Source: Fibrobacter sp. UBA7003
GTDB taxonomy: Bacteria; Fibrobacterota; Fibrobacteria; Fibrobacterales; Fibrobacteraceae
Reading direction: 5' to 3'
NCBI GenBank assembly: GCA_002449765.1
Contig: DJXN01000008.1
Span: forward strand, 129,626 to 193,625
DNA: 64,000 bases
Each line of letters opens with the position of its first letter. Position 1 is the first letter of the stretch. Positions 1 to 9,180 of the stretch are shown here, piece after piece. Made by a program: the position numbers and the translations under genes. Under the pieces are notes generated by a model, which saw nothing but the letters and a program-made list of their open reading frames with translations, did no database searches and had not been told where the DNA came from.

Positions 1-1
1 A

Positions 2-2275
2 AAATTGGATGAAGGCGTAAAGAGTGGAATTATTTGGCATACGCAGGGCTCCGGCAAGACGGCTTTGGCTTATTACTCCGTAAAGAGCCTCACCGACTAT
101 TTTGCGAAGAAGTCTATTCCGGCCAAGTTCTATTTCATCGTGGATAGAATTGACTTGATGGAACAGGCGTGCGACGAGTTTGCCGCTCGCGGCCTTGTTG
201 TGCAGACTGTAGAAGACCGCGCACAACTCATGGCAGATATCAAGAATACGCAGCTGGTAAAAAGTGCCGACGGTAGGCTGGAAATCACCGTTGTCAATAT
301 CCAGAAATTTGCCGAAGACAAGGCCCCGGTAGATATTTCTGCGGGCTACAACACAAACCTGCAACGAATATTCTTTATTGACGAGGCTCACCGAGGCTAC
401 AATCCCGAAGGAGCGTTCCTTGCAAACCTTTTGAGTGCCGACAAACATGCAATAAAGCTCGCCCTTACGGGCACTCCGCTGCTTCGTGAAGAACGTGAAT
501 CCTGGCGCGTGTTTGGCGATTACATTCATACCTACTATTACGACAAGTCAATTGCGGACGGTTACACGCTTAAGTTGATGCGTGAACCCATTGAAACCCA
601 CTACAAAGAAACTTTGCAGGGGATTCTTGATGAACTTGAAAACAATTCGGCAAACCAGATTCAAGTCAAAAAGAGCGATATCGATAAGGATAAAATCATT
701 GAGCATCCTAAGTATTTGAACGCCTTGCTGGATTATATCATTGATGATTTTACCTCTTTCCGCGTTGAATGTGACGACAAGTCTATTGGTGCGATGATTG
801 TTTGCAAAACTAACGACCAGGCCCGCAAACTTTTTGAGTTGTGGAACGAACGCTACAACTTTGCATTAAGTGTCATTGAGAAAAAGAGAGAAGAAGTCGC
901 AAACATGGCGGCAGAAAAGCTGATGCATTACAACGCTTCTTTCTTTGAAAAACCGTTGAAGGCGTCCCTGATTCTCCATGATGAAGGAGACAAGAAGGAA
1001 CGCAAGGAATACATTGTTGACTACAAGAAGAACATGACGACGGACTTTTTGATTGTCAATAAAATGTTGCTTACGGGTTTTGACGCAAACCGCTTGAAAA
1101 AGTTGTATCTTGGTCGCAAACTCGATGGTCACGATTTGTTGCAGGCGCTGACTCGTGTCAATCGTCCATATAAAGATTTCAAATACGGCTACGTGGTGGA
1201 TTTTGTTGACATCAAGGAAAACTTTGATGCCACCAACGACCGTTACCTGCGGGAACTGAACAAGACTACGGAAGATTCTGGCTTGGAACTTTCCGCTGAC
1301 CCGGGCCAGGTGATTATTGAAAATCCCGAAGAAGTCAAGCAGCAGATTAAGGAACTGACGGATTTCTTGTGGAATTTCCCTACCGAGAATTACGAGGAAT
1401 TCCGCGAAGTCATTGATGGAATTGAAAACAAGGAACCTCTGTACCATCTTCGTAAAATTCTTGAAGACGCAAAAGGCCTGGGCAACAGAATCCGTTCTAG
1501 CGGGAACGTTGAACTGCAGGACAAGTATAAGAACATGCTGCCCGGCGGCATTCCCGTTTTGTTGCGTGAAGTGGAACGCCGCATTGCGGCCATTAACTTC
1601 AAGGAAGGCAACGACCATAGCGAAGATGTGTCGGGCATAATCAATACGATTCTTGATAGTCTGGATTTTGAATTCCGCAAGGGCATTTCAGAAGAACTCA
1701 AGATTATCATCAATAGCCTTAGGGAAGAAGCCGAAAAGGTCCGTGCCGAATTTGACGCCAACTTCGATAAGAAAGAAGACAAGTTTGTCAACCTTATTGA
1801 AGAATTCAAAAAGTATTTCAGGGAACACGGCTATATTCCTAAAGACAAAACTGAAGCCGAAGGCAGCATTTTCTACCTGAAAGACGTAATGTCCAAAATC
1901 AAGGAAATCAATCGCAAGAATCGCGCGCTAAAGTCCCATTACAAGGACGATGAGAAATTTGTCCGCATTCACAAGCGAATTGTAGAAGCAAATGAAGTGC
2001 GAGTACAAAGCGATAAGAAAGAAAGACCCTTGCTTTCTAAGGAAGAATTCGAAATTCAGAAAAGCCTTATCGAAATCAAGGACTCTGCCGACGACCTGTT
2101 TGAAAAGAATCCGGGAATTGTGGAAAACGAGGACAAACTCCGTAAGGATATTTTAGGCTGCGTAAGCCACAAGTTCATGGACCTTGATTTGACCGCGAGT
2201 CTTGATGACCGCAAATTCATTAGCAACCTGATTTCTAATGAATACATCAATCAGTATAATAGTTATGGAGTGTAA
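2..2275 (+). CDS. hsdR: Type I restriction enzyme R subunit (5'-truncated by window edge)
   Basis: Motor and nuclease subunit of a type I restriction-modification complex, which translocates DNA using ATP and cleaves unmodified DNA far from its recognition site. The reading frame is open to the left edge, so the N-terminal nuclease domain lies outside. Visible helicase motifs are Walker A (TQGSGKT, about 13 codons in), the family-typical DEAH box continuing as DEAHRGYN (about codon 125) and motif III TGTPL about 30 codons later. A motif VI-like block (QALTRVNRPY) lies near base 1150. The C-terminal half is charged and helical, as expected for the part that docks on the methylase. The stop codon abuts the hsdM start codon, so the two are translationally coupled. 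Identification is secure. Confidence 0.95.
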   Translation, partial: KLDEGVKSGIIWHTQGSGKTALAYYSVKSLTDYFAKKSIPAKFYFIVDRIDLMEQACDEFAARGLVVQTVEDRAQLMADIKNTQLVKSADGRLEITVVNIQKFAEDKAPVDISAGYNTNLQRIFFIDEAHRGYNPEGAFLANLLSADKHAIKLALTGTPLLREERESWRVFGDYIHTYYYDKSIADGYTLKLMREPIETHYKETLQGILDELENNSANQIQVKKSDIDKDKIIEHPKYLNALLDYIIDDFTSFRVECDDKSIGAMIVCKTNDQARKLFELWNERYNFALSVIEKKREEVANMAAEKLMHYNASFFEKPLKASLILHDEGDKKERKEYIVDYKKNMTTDFLIVNKMLLTGFDANRLKKLYLGRKLDGHDLLQALTRVNRPYKDFKYGYVVDFVDIKENFDATNDRYLRELNKTTEDSGLELSADPGQVIIENPEEVKQQIKELTDFLWNFPTENYEEFREVIDGIENKEPLYHLRKILEDAKGLGNRIRSSGNVELQDKYKNMLPGGIPVLLREVERRIAAINFKEGNDHSEDVSGIINTILDSLDFEFRKGISEELKIIINSLREEAEKVRAEFDANFDKKEDKFVNLIEEFKKYFREHGYIPKDKTEAEGSIFYLKDVMSKIKEINRKNRALKSHYKDDEKFVRIHKRIVEANEVRVQSDKKERPLLSKEEFEIQKSLIEIKDSADDLFEKNPGIVENEDKLRKDILGCVSHKFMDLDLTASLDDRKFISNLISNEYINQYNSYGV

Positions 2276-3952
2276 ATGAACACCGAAGAACTCAAAGCCA
2301 AAACCATAGCCCTTATTGATTCCCTTAAAAGTACGACTGGTGCGTATGGCCTTGCCAATGGCGGTAATGAATACAAGATAATCACAGAGATTTTCCTTTA
2401 CAAGTTCTTTAACGACAAGTTTGCCTTTGAAGCCAAGAACCAAAAGACTCCTTACAAGAAGCGCTTGAGCAAGGCTGAAAAGTGGGATGTTGAATACGAC
2501 ACCTTTACCGACGAAGAAGTCGAGGATTTGTTCTCTTACATGGGCGGAGGCGTTCCTTTAATCAAGCCGCACCAGACCTTGAGCCATTTATACAATGCTT
2601 CGACTCAAGGCGATTTTTCTGCGTTGCTGGATTCTACCTTGGTAGATATCGCGACCTATAACCAGGACCAGTTTTCGGTGGTGACTTCGGGCAAGGCGAA
2701 GGTGAATATCTTTGCTGCCGTTACGCCCTATGTCACTGACATTGGTAAGCGCGATGATTTTGCCAAGGCGTTGGTAAAGAACATCGCGGAATTTAACTTT
2801 GAAGAAGTTTTTAACGAAAAGTATGACTTTTTCAGCGGCATTTTTGAATACCTGATTAAGGATTACAACAATGCCGGTGGCGGTAAGTATGCGGAATACT
2901 TTACTCCCCGAGCAATTGCCCAGGTGATGGCTCAACTTTTGGTGGATCCCGAAACCGAATACAAGGGCGCAACCTGTTACGATCCCAGTGCTGGTACCGG
3001 CACGCTCCTTATGGCGCTTGCGCACCAGGTGGGCGAGGACCGTTGTTCCATTTACAGCCAGGATATTTCTGACAAGTCCAGCGAAATGCTGCGACTGAAT
3101 TTGATTTTGAACAATTTGGTGGGCAGCTTGCCTAATGTGGTGCAGGGGAACACCCTTTTGGAACCCGCCCATGTAGAAAAGGATGGAAGCCTCAAGAAGT
3201 TTGACTTTGTGGTAAGTAATCCGCCGTTCAAGCTGGACTTCCCTGAGTATTCCGACACCCTGGCGGCAGACAGTGTCCGCTTTTGGGCGGGAATCCCCAA
3301 CAAGGTAAAGAAGGTTGACCCCAACAAACCCAAGATGGCCATTTACACCTGCTTTATTCAGCATGTGATTAACTCCATCAAGGCCGATGGCAAGGGCGCA
3401 ATCGTTATTCCTACGGGATTTCTAACAAGCAAGCCTCCAAAAAAGGAAAAAGGAAAAAAGAGCGTTGAATACAAAATACTTGAATACCTAACAGATAAGC
3501 ATATCATTAGCGGTGTGGTCAGCATGCCAAGTGATGTGTTTGCGAACACCGGAACTAACGTTTCAGTGCTGTTCTTTGACAAATCGCCCAAGAAAGATTC
3601 TGACAAGGTGATTTTGATTGATGCTAGCAAGCTTGGTGAAGAATACAAGGAAGGCAACAACCAGAAGTGTCGTTTACGCCCCGAAGAAGTTGAGAAAATT
3701 GTAACTACGTTCCGCAAAAAGAAGACAGTGGAAGATTTCTCTGTTGCCGTGACTTATAAGGACATCAGGGAAAAGGGCTACAGTCTGAGCGCCGGCCAAT
3801 ACTTTGATATCAAGGTGGAATACGTAGAAATTACCCCCGAAGAATTCAAGGCCAAGATAAAGGGCTTTGCCAATGAACTGGAAACGCTCTCTGCCCAGGG
3901 CGTAGAACTTGATAATCAGATTCTCAAGAACCTTAAGGGAATGAAAATTTAA
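2276..3952 (+). CDS. hsdM: Type I DNA methyltransferase subunit
   Basis: N6-adenine methyltransferase of the type I system. It protects host DNA and, with HsdS, forms the core of the restriction complex. The 558-residue length fits HsdM. The SAM-binding motif I (DPSAGTGTL) is near residue 236 and the catalytic motif IV (NPPF) near residue 314. An N-terminal helical HsdM_N-like segment precedes the catalytic domain. It starts directly after the hsdR stop with no gap and is followed after 29 nt by hsdS, so the order R-M-S forms one operon. Its GC content is markedly higher than that of hsdS and the genes after it. Confidence 0.95.
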   Translation: MNTEELKAKTIALIDSLKSTTGAYGLANGGNEYKIITEIFLYKFFNDKFAFEAKNQKTPYKKRLSKAEKWDVEYDTFTDEEVEDLFSYMGGGVPLIKPHQTLSHLYNASTQGDFSALLDSTLVDIATYNQDQFSVVTSGKAKVNIFAAVTPYVTDIGKRDDFAKALVKNIAEFNFEEVFNEKYDFFSGIFEYLIKDYNNAGGGKYAEYFTPRAIAQVMAQLLVDPETEYKGATCYDPSAGTGTLLMALAHQVGEDRCSIYSQDISDKSSEMLRLNLILNNLVGSLPNVVQGNTLLEPAHVEKDGSLKKFDFVVSNPPFKLDFPEYSDTLAADSVRFWAGIPNKVKKVDPNKPKMAIYTCFIQHVINSIKADGKGAIVIPTGFLTSKPPKKEKGKKSVEYKILEYLTDKHIISGVVSMPSDVFANTGTNVSVLFFDKSPKKDSDKVILIDASKLGEEYKEGNNQKCRLRPEEVEKIVTTFRKKKTVEDFSVAVTYKDIREKGYSLSAGQYFDIKVEYVEITPEEFKAKIKGFANELETLSAQGVELDNQILKNLKGMKI

Positions 3953-3981
3953 GAACCCTCGCCGATTGAAAGAGAAATTGT

Positions 3982-5148
3982 ATGACAGTGGAAATGAAGA
4001 AATATAAGCTGGGGAATATTGCCGATTTTGATAAAAAGACTTTGTCAAAAAAAGACTCTATGGATGTTATTGAGTATTTGGATACAGGTAGTTTGACCGA
4101 GAATATATTTGGTCCAATGCAAGTTTTATCTAGGCAAGATGCCCCAAGTCGAGCACAAAGAAGAGTCTTTGATAAGACGATATTATATTCTACAGTAAGG
4201 CCCCGTTTGAAACACTATGGTTTTATGGAAAAACCTAAGGAAAACACAATTGTTTCTACAGGATTTGTAACCATTGATGTGAAGGACGAATATAAAAACG
4301 TAATAGATCCGTACTACCTATATTTGTTGTTGATTCAGGATAAAATTACGGAATATTTAGGGACTATTGCTGACACTGCTGTATCTTCTTATCCCTCTTT
4401 AAATCCATCGGATATTCAAATGTTAGAATTTGAATTCCCTGATTTATCAATACAAAAGAAAATAGCATCTGTTCTTTATAATATTGATAAACGCGTAGTA
4501 AATCTCCGTACCCAGAATCGCGTGTTGGAACAAACCGCCAAGACAATCTACGACTACACCTTCCTCCAATGCGCCGGCCACCAAACCACTTACAACAAAA
4601 CCCTCAACCGCAACATCCCTGTGGATTGGGAAGTGAAAAAACTTGGTGATTTATGCAGTATTTTTACAGGAAAAAAAGATGTTTCAAAAAGAATTCCCGG
4701 AGATTATGCTTTCTTTTCCTGTGCACCGGAAAAATTGTCTTCTAATGAGTATTTATATGATGGACAGGCTATTTTAGTCTCAGGAAATGGAAGCTATACA
4801 GGACGTGTTTCGTATTATGATGGCAAGTTTGATTTGTATCAAAGAACTTATGCGTGCGTATTGAAAAATACAAGTGCTTCTGTGATGCCGTATCTATATT
4901 TCACGATGAAATATCTTTTTGAACCCGCTTACAGTGGTGGTACTCATGGTTCTGCTATTCCTTATATAGTTATGAACGATTTAACGAATTATAGTATATG
5001 CTGGAACTCGCCGGCCATTGAATCCTTTGTTCAACGAGTTTCTCCAATGTTTAAAAAGCGATTGATAAATTTAAAACAAATCGAAGCCTTAATCGCCCAA
5101 CGCAACACCCTCCTCCCGCTCCTCATGACCGGTCAAATTGAGGTGTAG
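3982..5148 (+). CDS. hsdS: Type I specificity subunit with two target recognition domains
   Basis: Determines the bipartite DNA target of the restriction and modification complex. The 388-residue protein shows the usual two-fold layout: TRD1 (about residues 1-165), a central conserved helix (about 165-205, containing RTQNRVLEQTAKTIYDYT), TRD2 (about 210-360) and a C-terminal helix (IEALIAQRNTLLPLLMTGQ). Start 3982 is preferred because a GAG-containing SD-like stretch lies about 7 nt upstream; the alternative ATG at 3994 has none at usable distance. Base composition is mosaic: both TRDs are very AT-rich, while the central and terminal helices are GC-rich like hsdM. This is what TRD exchange by recombination in the conserved segments would leave. 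Confidence 0.92.
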   Translation: MTVEMKKYKLGNIADFDKKTLSKKDSMDVIEYLDTGSLTENIFGPMQVLSRQDAPSRAQRRVFDKTILYSTVRPRLKHYGFMEKPKENTIVSTGFVTIDVKDEYKNVIDPYYLYLLLIQDKITEYLGTIADTAVSSYPSLNPSDIQMLEFEFPDLSIQKKIASVLYNIDKRVVNLRTQNRVLEQTAKTIYDYTFLQCAGHQTTYNKTLNRNIPVDWEVKKLGDLCSIFTGKKDVSKRIPGDYAFFSCAPEKLSSNEYLYDGQAILVSGNGSYTGRVSYYDGKFDLYQRTYACVLKNTSASVMPYLYFTMKYLFEPAYSGGTHGSAIPYIVMNDLTNYSICWNSPAIESFVQRVSPMFKKRLINLKQIEALIAQRNTLLPLLMTGQIEV

Positions 5149-5185
5149 TTGAAAATTGGTTTATTAACAAAAAAGTTCTTCAAAG

Positions 5186-6991
5186 ATGTTGGAAAAAGAA
5201 AAGATGATTGAGCCGTTAAAGTTTCGCCTTATTAAAGGACGTTTTCAGAATGCTTCTACAAGGCCTGATATGGATGTTGAATTTTTGTTGGAGGAAAATT
5301 CTTCATGGGATGATTTCGGTTATCATACAGGCTTTATGTTGCATGCGAGTAAAAAGTTGACTGGTGATAAAGCGAAAGCTCTAGGTGTTATTCGTATAAT
5401 GGATTCTGATTCTCCTCAATTGATGAATCATGTGGCGAAATTAGTAAAGGAGATTGGTCTTGAAAATGTATTTTTAAAATTACCAAAAAAATACTGTTCT
5501 GTATCTACAACAGTAGAATTATATAAGCAGTTGCATCGGATTCTTAATAAAGAGCAGCGAAAGAATTTTGAAGATTCATTTAATTTAATCTTAGATGAAA
5601 ATAATCAATATTATGCTAAAGTTGCGAATTCTTCGTGTTTTAATCAATCTTTATTACGAGGCACAACTATTAATGATTTTGCTTTGAAATATGGAAAAAG
5701 TAAACTGAGGGATGAACATTGCCAATATGATTTGAGAAGCAAAGAAATAAAGGTGAAATTCAATGATTGTGATGAGGAAACGGAATTCAAGTTCACTCCA
5801 TTAATGAATGCTGACAATGAAAGAGCTTCTGAAATTTTTCCGAACGGCGTTATTGCATTTATAGGTAATAATGGATCTGGTAAAAGTACAATACTCTATA
5901 GCCTTGCTTTGGAATTGTATAAAAATGCAAGTAATCGGAAAATGCAGATAAAGCCAAATGATATTGGCATTTCGCAATTAATGCTTTTTTCATATTCTTA
6001 TTTTGATGATTTTATTTTGCCAATTCAAGAGGATATACACAGTTTAACTTCATGGCAAGAAGAAGTAAAAAAATATAGAGAAAGCCATGACTTACTTGAT
6101 AAACCTCGTTTTATATATTGCGGTTTACGTAATGTAGAGAAAGAAGTTGAAGAACTTATAAAAAAGCATGTTGAACATGAAAATGATCTTCGTTATGGCG
6201 AAGGATGGTATACAAATGATGGTAAAGTAAAGAATCGTATTAGAGAGACGATTGTAAAAAAACTAAATGACATTTCGGAGGAATGCCGAAATGCATTTGT
6301 TTTAGTGCTGCAGAAATCTTATAGCTCAACTTCTGATTGGAATGTGTTTGTCCAAAGTGTGTCTGAGGAATTCCCTGAATTAGGGCGGAAGATACAAGAG
6401 TTACACAAAGCGGCTTTGCCAAATGACAATTATAAAGGTCCTAGTTGGGATCTCATCTTTAAAAATTTGAGTACTGGGTATAAATTTTTTCTTCATATGA
6501 TATTGCATTTATTCGCTTTAGTTGAAGAAAATGCTTTGATTATGTTTGACGAACCTGAAAATCATTTACAGGCACCCTTGTTGTCTTTTATGATGAAAGA
6601 GATAAGGAAATTTTTAGCAAGGCGATCGTCTGTGATGCTTGTGGCGACTCATTCACCGGTCGTTTTACAAGAAATTTTATCTAGCAATGTTCGAGTAATT
6701 CGTCGAAATGGGGAAAAAATATCTGTAAGCAAGCCGAGAATAGAAACATTTGGAGCTAGTTTCGATTCAATTTCGTCAGAAGTTTTTGATTTGACTGTAG
6801 ACAAAGTTTCATATTTTGATGTTATTGGTGAAATATATAAACAAGAATATTGCAGTACAATGAAATCCATAGATGATGTTTTGGCCCTTATGAAAGATCG
6901 TATGGGAAGGTTGAGCGTTTCTGCAATTCACTATATTGTTCAACTTTATTATAGTGAAAAGGATAGAGGTACAGATGTGGATATTGCCTAA
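5186..6991 (+). CDS. AAA ATPase of a Septu-like ATPase/HNH defence pair
   Basis: ABC-type (AAA15/AAA21-like) ATPase of 601 residues. Walker A is GNNGSGKST (about 227-235), Walker B is MFDEPENHL followed by a helix, and the switch histidine motif is ATHSPVVLQE. About 215 residues precede Walker A, an extension I cannot assign; classical PtuA proteins place Walker A much nearer the N terminus. It follows hsdS by 37 nt and overlaps the HNH gene, so it sits in the restriction operon. The DNA is far more AT-rich than hsdM, suggesting separate acquisition. By analogy with Septu (PtuA/PtuB), the ATPase would sense invasion and license the nuclease; this is inference. A second start at 5204 is possible. 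Confidence 0.8.
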   Translation: MLEKEKMIEPLKFRLIKGRFQNASTRPDMDVEFLLEENSSWDDFGYHTGFMLHASKKLTGDKAKALGVIRIMDSDSPQLMNHVAKLVKEIGLENVFLKLPKKYCSVSTTVELYKQLHRILNKEQRKNFEDSFNLILDENNQYYAKVANSSCFNQSLLRGTTINDFALKYGKSKLRDEHCQYDLRSKEIKVKFNDCDEETEFKFTPLMNADNERASEIFPNGVIAFIGNNGSGKSTILYSLALELYKNASNRKMQIKPNDIGISQLMLFSYSYFDDFILPIQEDIHSLTSWQEEVKKYRESHDLLDKPRFIYCGLRNVEKEVEELIKKHVEHENDLRYGEGWYTNDGKVKNRIRETIVKKLNDISEECRNAFVLVLQKSYSSTSDWNVFVQSVSEEFPELGRKIQELHKAALPNDNYKGPSWDLIFKNLSTGYKFFLHMILHLFALVEENALIMFDEPENHLQAPLLSFMMKEIRKFLARRSSVMLVATHSPVVLQEILSSNVRVIRRNGEKISVSKPRIETFGASFDSISSEVFDLTVDKVSYFDVIGEIYKQEYCSTMKSIDDVLALMKDRMGRLSVSAIHYIVQLYYSEKDRGTDVDIA

Positions 6992-7781
6992 GCCAAGTTT
7001 AAGTGACGCATTAAATGATGTTGATGAATTTGAACGCTTAAATATTATTCCGAAAACAGAAACAGATCCTTTAAAAGCGTTGACAAAATTGTATGATACT
7101 TCGTCTGCGCAGGTAACTCTATCTCAAGTGAATACAATTACGTCGAATGTCGCACAACAAATACATGATGCATATGATGAAACGTATGAAAACAAATCTC
7201 TTTATTATATAAGAGATGACTTGAATAAATCAGTTGTCAAATGCCCGTATTGTGAGATAAATGAATGTGAATCATTAGATCATTTTTTCCCGAAAAGCAA
7301 ATATAAAGCACTCGCTCTTTGCCGTTTGAATTTGGTTCCAATGTGTACAAAATGCAATGGAAATAAAGCGGCAAAAAATGTGTCCGGTTTCATTCATTCT
7401 TATTACCCGGACGTGACTCTAAATAGCAAAGTGTTTTTTAAGTGTTCGGTAAGAGTTTGTTCGTGTGGGCTGAGTTGTATTTTTTTTGTAGCTCCTAATG
7501 TTTTACCAAAAAATATTGAAAAAGCTGTAAACAATCAAATAAATGCAGTTGATTTGAAAGCAAGATTGAACAAGGCGATTATCCCTTTCTTAAAAACGAT
7601 TTTTATCACTATTTTTTCGGCAAAAGCTTTAGTTCAAGGACTTCCTCGGCTTATTGCAGAATTTGAAAATCAGCCTGGGTTTTATAACCATTGGCAAACT
7701 GCGGTTTTAAGAGGTCTAGATAAGAAAATTAATGGTAATGTTGCTGTTGCGCAACAAATCATAGATGCTGTCAAAGGCTAA
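6975..7781 (+). CDS. HNH endonuclease partner (PtuB-like)
   Basis: Predicted HNH nuclease, 268 residues. Two zinc-type pairs (CPYC at about 90-93 and CTKC at about 124-127) frame the core DHFFPKSKY, with D102 and H103 as likely catalytic residues and N128/K131 completing the fold. This spacing matches HNH proteins paired with AAA ATPases in Septu-type defence. I prefer ATG 6975 to a further upstream start at 6936, because ATAGAGG sits just upstream. With this start the gene overlaps the ATPase gene by 17 nt, which argues for coupled expression of the pair. The C-terminal ~130 residues have no motif I recognise. The exact defence subtype is uncertain. Confidence 0.8.
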   Translation: MWILPKPSLSDALNDVDEFERLNIIPKTETDPLKALTKLYDTSSAQVTLSQVNTITSNVAQQIHDAYDETYENKSLYYIRDDLNKSVVKCPYCEINECESLDHFFPKSKYKALALCRLNLVPMCTKCNGNKAAKNVSGFIHSYYPDVTLNSKVFFKCSVRVCSCGLSCIFFVAPNVLPKNIEKAVNNQINAVDLKARLNKAIIPFLKTIFITIFSAKALVQGLPRLIAEFENQPGFYNHWQTAVLRGLDKKINGNVAVAQQIIDAVKG

Positions 7782-7802
7782 AATGCTGATGCAGAGGCAA
7801 GC

Positions 7803-7905
7803 TTATTCTGAGGTCGGGGCGTTGCGGGGTGTCCCCGCTAGAAAGGGTGGCGAGCAACGTAGTGCGAGCGAGGGGAAGGCTTGCCCCTCCAAAATAAAAC
7901 TTTGA
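7803..7905 (+). pseudogene. Remnant of the 3' end of a DUF1016-type gene
   Basis: The frame ending at TGA 7903-7905 encodes a tail reading CPSKIKL, nearly the same as the tail RPSKIKH of the intact DUF1016 gene that ends at 9102. The preceding bases give a low-complexity, charged reading typical of decayed gene ends. There is no start or domain here, so this is a leftover C terminus. Together with the matching downstream DNA it forms the left copy of the 58-bp direct repeat. Confidence 0.5.
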
Positions 7906-7940
7906 AATGTCAAATTATGTCTTGGCAAGAATGTATATTT
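7883..7940 (+). repeat. 58-bp direct repeat, left copy
   Basis: Matches 9080-9137 at 54 of 58 positions by eye. The copies flank the DUF1016 gene: the right copy spans that gene's last codons, and the left copy lies about 30 nt before its start codon. Both copies contain the last codons and TGA of a DUF1016-like frame, followed by a shared trailer ending in ATGTATATTT. This could be duplication of a gene unit followed by loss of one body, or a recombination site for cassette exchange. Confidence 0.8.
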
Positions 7941-7971
7941 AATCGTGAATGCTGATAAAGGGATATGACAA

Positions 7972-9102
7972 ATGACTGAGCCAAAAGTAAAACACTTGAA
8001 AGTTGCGACTAAAAGCGAAAGCAAGTTCTTGGACGAAATAGCTCAACTTGTCCAGAACGCCAGGAATGCGGCCAACAGCGCCGTCAGTTCAATCATTGTA
8101 GTCACAAACTGGAATATTGGGCGAAGAATTGTCGAACAAGAACAGAAGGGGAAGAATAGGGCTGCATACGGGGATCGGCTTGTTGAACTTATTTCGGAGG
8201 ATTTGACTAGAAAATTCGGGGATGGCTACGGCAAACGGAATGTTCAGTATTTCAGGAAGTTTTATCTGTTGTTTAACGATTTTGAGATTGTGAACACATG
8301 TGTGCGCAATCTTAATTGGTCCCATTTCAAGCGTCTGTTGTCGGTATCGAATGACGACGCCCGAATGTGGTATATGAAAGAAGCCGATTCACAAATGTGG
8401 CCCGTCAGAACTTTGGATAGGAATATATCTACGCAGTATTACGAAAGACTTTTGCATTCGCCCAAAAAGGAAAAGGTGATTGCCGAAATGAAACGTAATA
8501 CGAAAATTTTCCAGAGTTCCCAGTTTGAACTGATTAAGAGCCCTGTAATTGCTGAATTTTTAGGTTTTCAAGCAAATGACTATACCGAAACTGAACTTGA
8601 AAGCGCCATCTTGACTCACATACGGGATTTCCTGATGGAGATGGGCAAGGGCTTTGCTTTTGTCGCTCGTCAGCAGCATATTGTCACTGAAACGGATGAT
8701 TACTATGTTGACCTTGTTTTCTACAATATTGAGCTGAAGTGCTATGTGCTGTTTGACTTGAAAATCGGTAAAATCACACATCAGGATGTTGGGCAGATGG
8801 ATATGTATATACGGATGTACGATGACTTGAAGCGGAAATCAGGGGATAATCCGACTATCGGCATAGTACTCTGTTCTAAGACGGATGAAGATATCGCTCG
8901 CTATTCTGTGTTACATGACTCAAAACAGATATTTATGGCAAAGTATATGCCGTACATGCCCACGCAAGATGAGCTGAAACTGGCCATTGAACAAGAAAAG
9001 AAAAATTTCTATTTGCAACATCCAGATTTGGAAATAGAATATCAAAAGAAAAACTTGCCTAAATCCAAAGGGAAAACTCGCCCCTCCAAAATAAAGCATT
9101 GA
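7972..9102 (+). CDS. DUF1016 / YhcG-family PD-(D/E)XK nuclease
   Basis: 376-residue protein of the YhcG/DUF1016 family. The N-terminal half (about 20-170) is the DUF1016_N DNA-binding region with the family block GDGYGKRNVQYFRKFY. The C-terminal half is a PD-(D/E)XK nuclease fold: D247 in YYVDLVFYN and D262-L-K264 in LFDLKIGKITHQDVGQMDMY are the likely metal-binding and catalytic residues. The start is supported by AAGGG 10 nt upstream. Such genes are common in defence islands, often beside type I restriction genes, but their role is not settled. The gene is bracketed by a 58-bp direct repeat, so it may be mobile within the island. Confidence 0.88.
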   Translation: MTEPKVKHLKVATKSESKFLDEIAQLVQNARNAANSAVSSIIVVTNWNIGRRIVEQEQKGKNRAAYGDRLVELISEDLTRKFGDGYGKRNVQYFRKFYLLFNDFEIVNTCVRNLNWSHFKRLLSVSNDDARMWYMKEADSQMWPVRTLDRNISTQYYERLLHSPKKEKVIAEMKRNTKIFQSSQFELIKSPVIAEFLGFQANDYTETELESAILTHIRDFLMEMGKGFAFVARQQHIVTETDDYYVDLVFYNIELKCYVLFDLKIGKITHQDVGQMDMYIRMYDDLKRKSGDNPTIGIVLCSKTDEDIARYSVLHDSKQIFMAKYMPYMPTQDELKLAIEQEKKNFYLQHPDLEIEYQKKNLPKSKGKTRPSKIKH

Positions 9103-9137
9103 AATGTCAGATTATGTCTTAGCAAGAATGTATATTT
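9080..9137 (+). repeat. 58-bp direct repeat, right copy
   Basis: Partner of 7883-7940, with four mismatches in 58. It covers the last seven codons and the stop of the DUF1016 gene plus 35 nt of trailer. After this point the two loci diverge. Confidence 0.8.
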
Positions 9138-9180
9138 GATGGGATAACGGAGTGATTTTAAGAATCTGAGGAAAATGCGA

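Noticed and set aside
866-1618. 250-codon minus-strand frame in hsdR
   Set aside because: Reverse-strand shadow of conserved helicase coding sequence.
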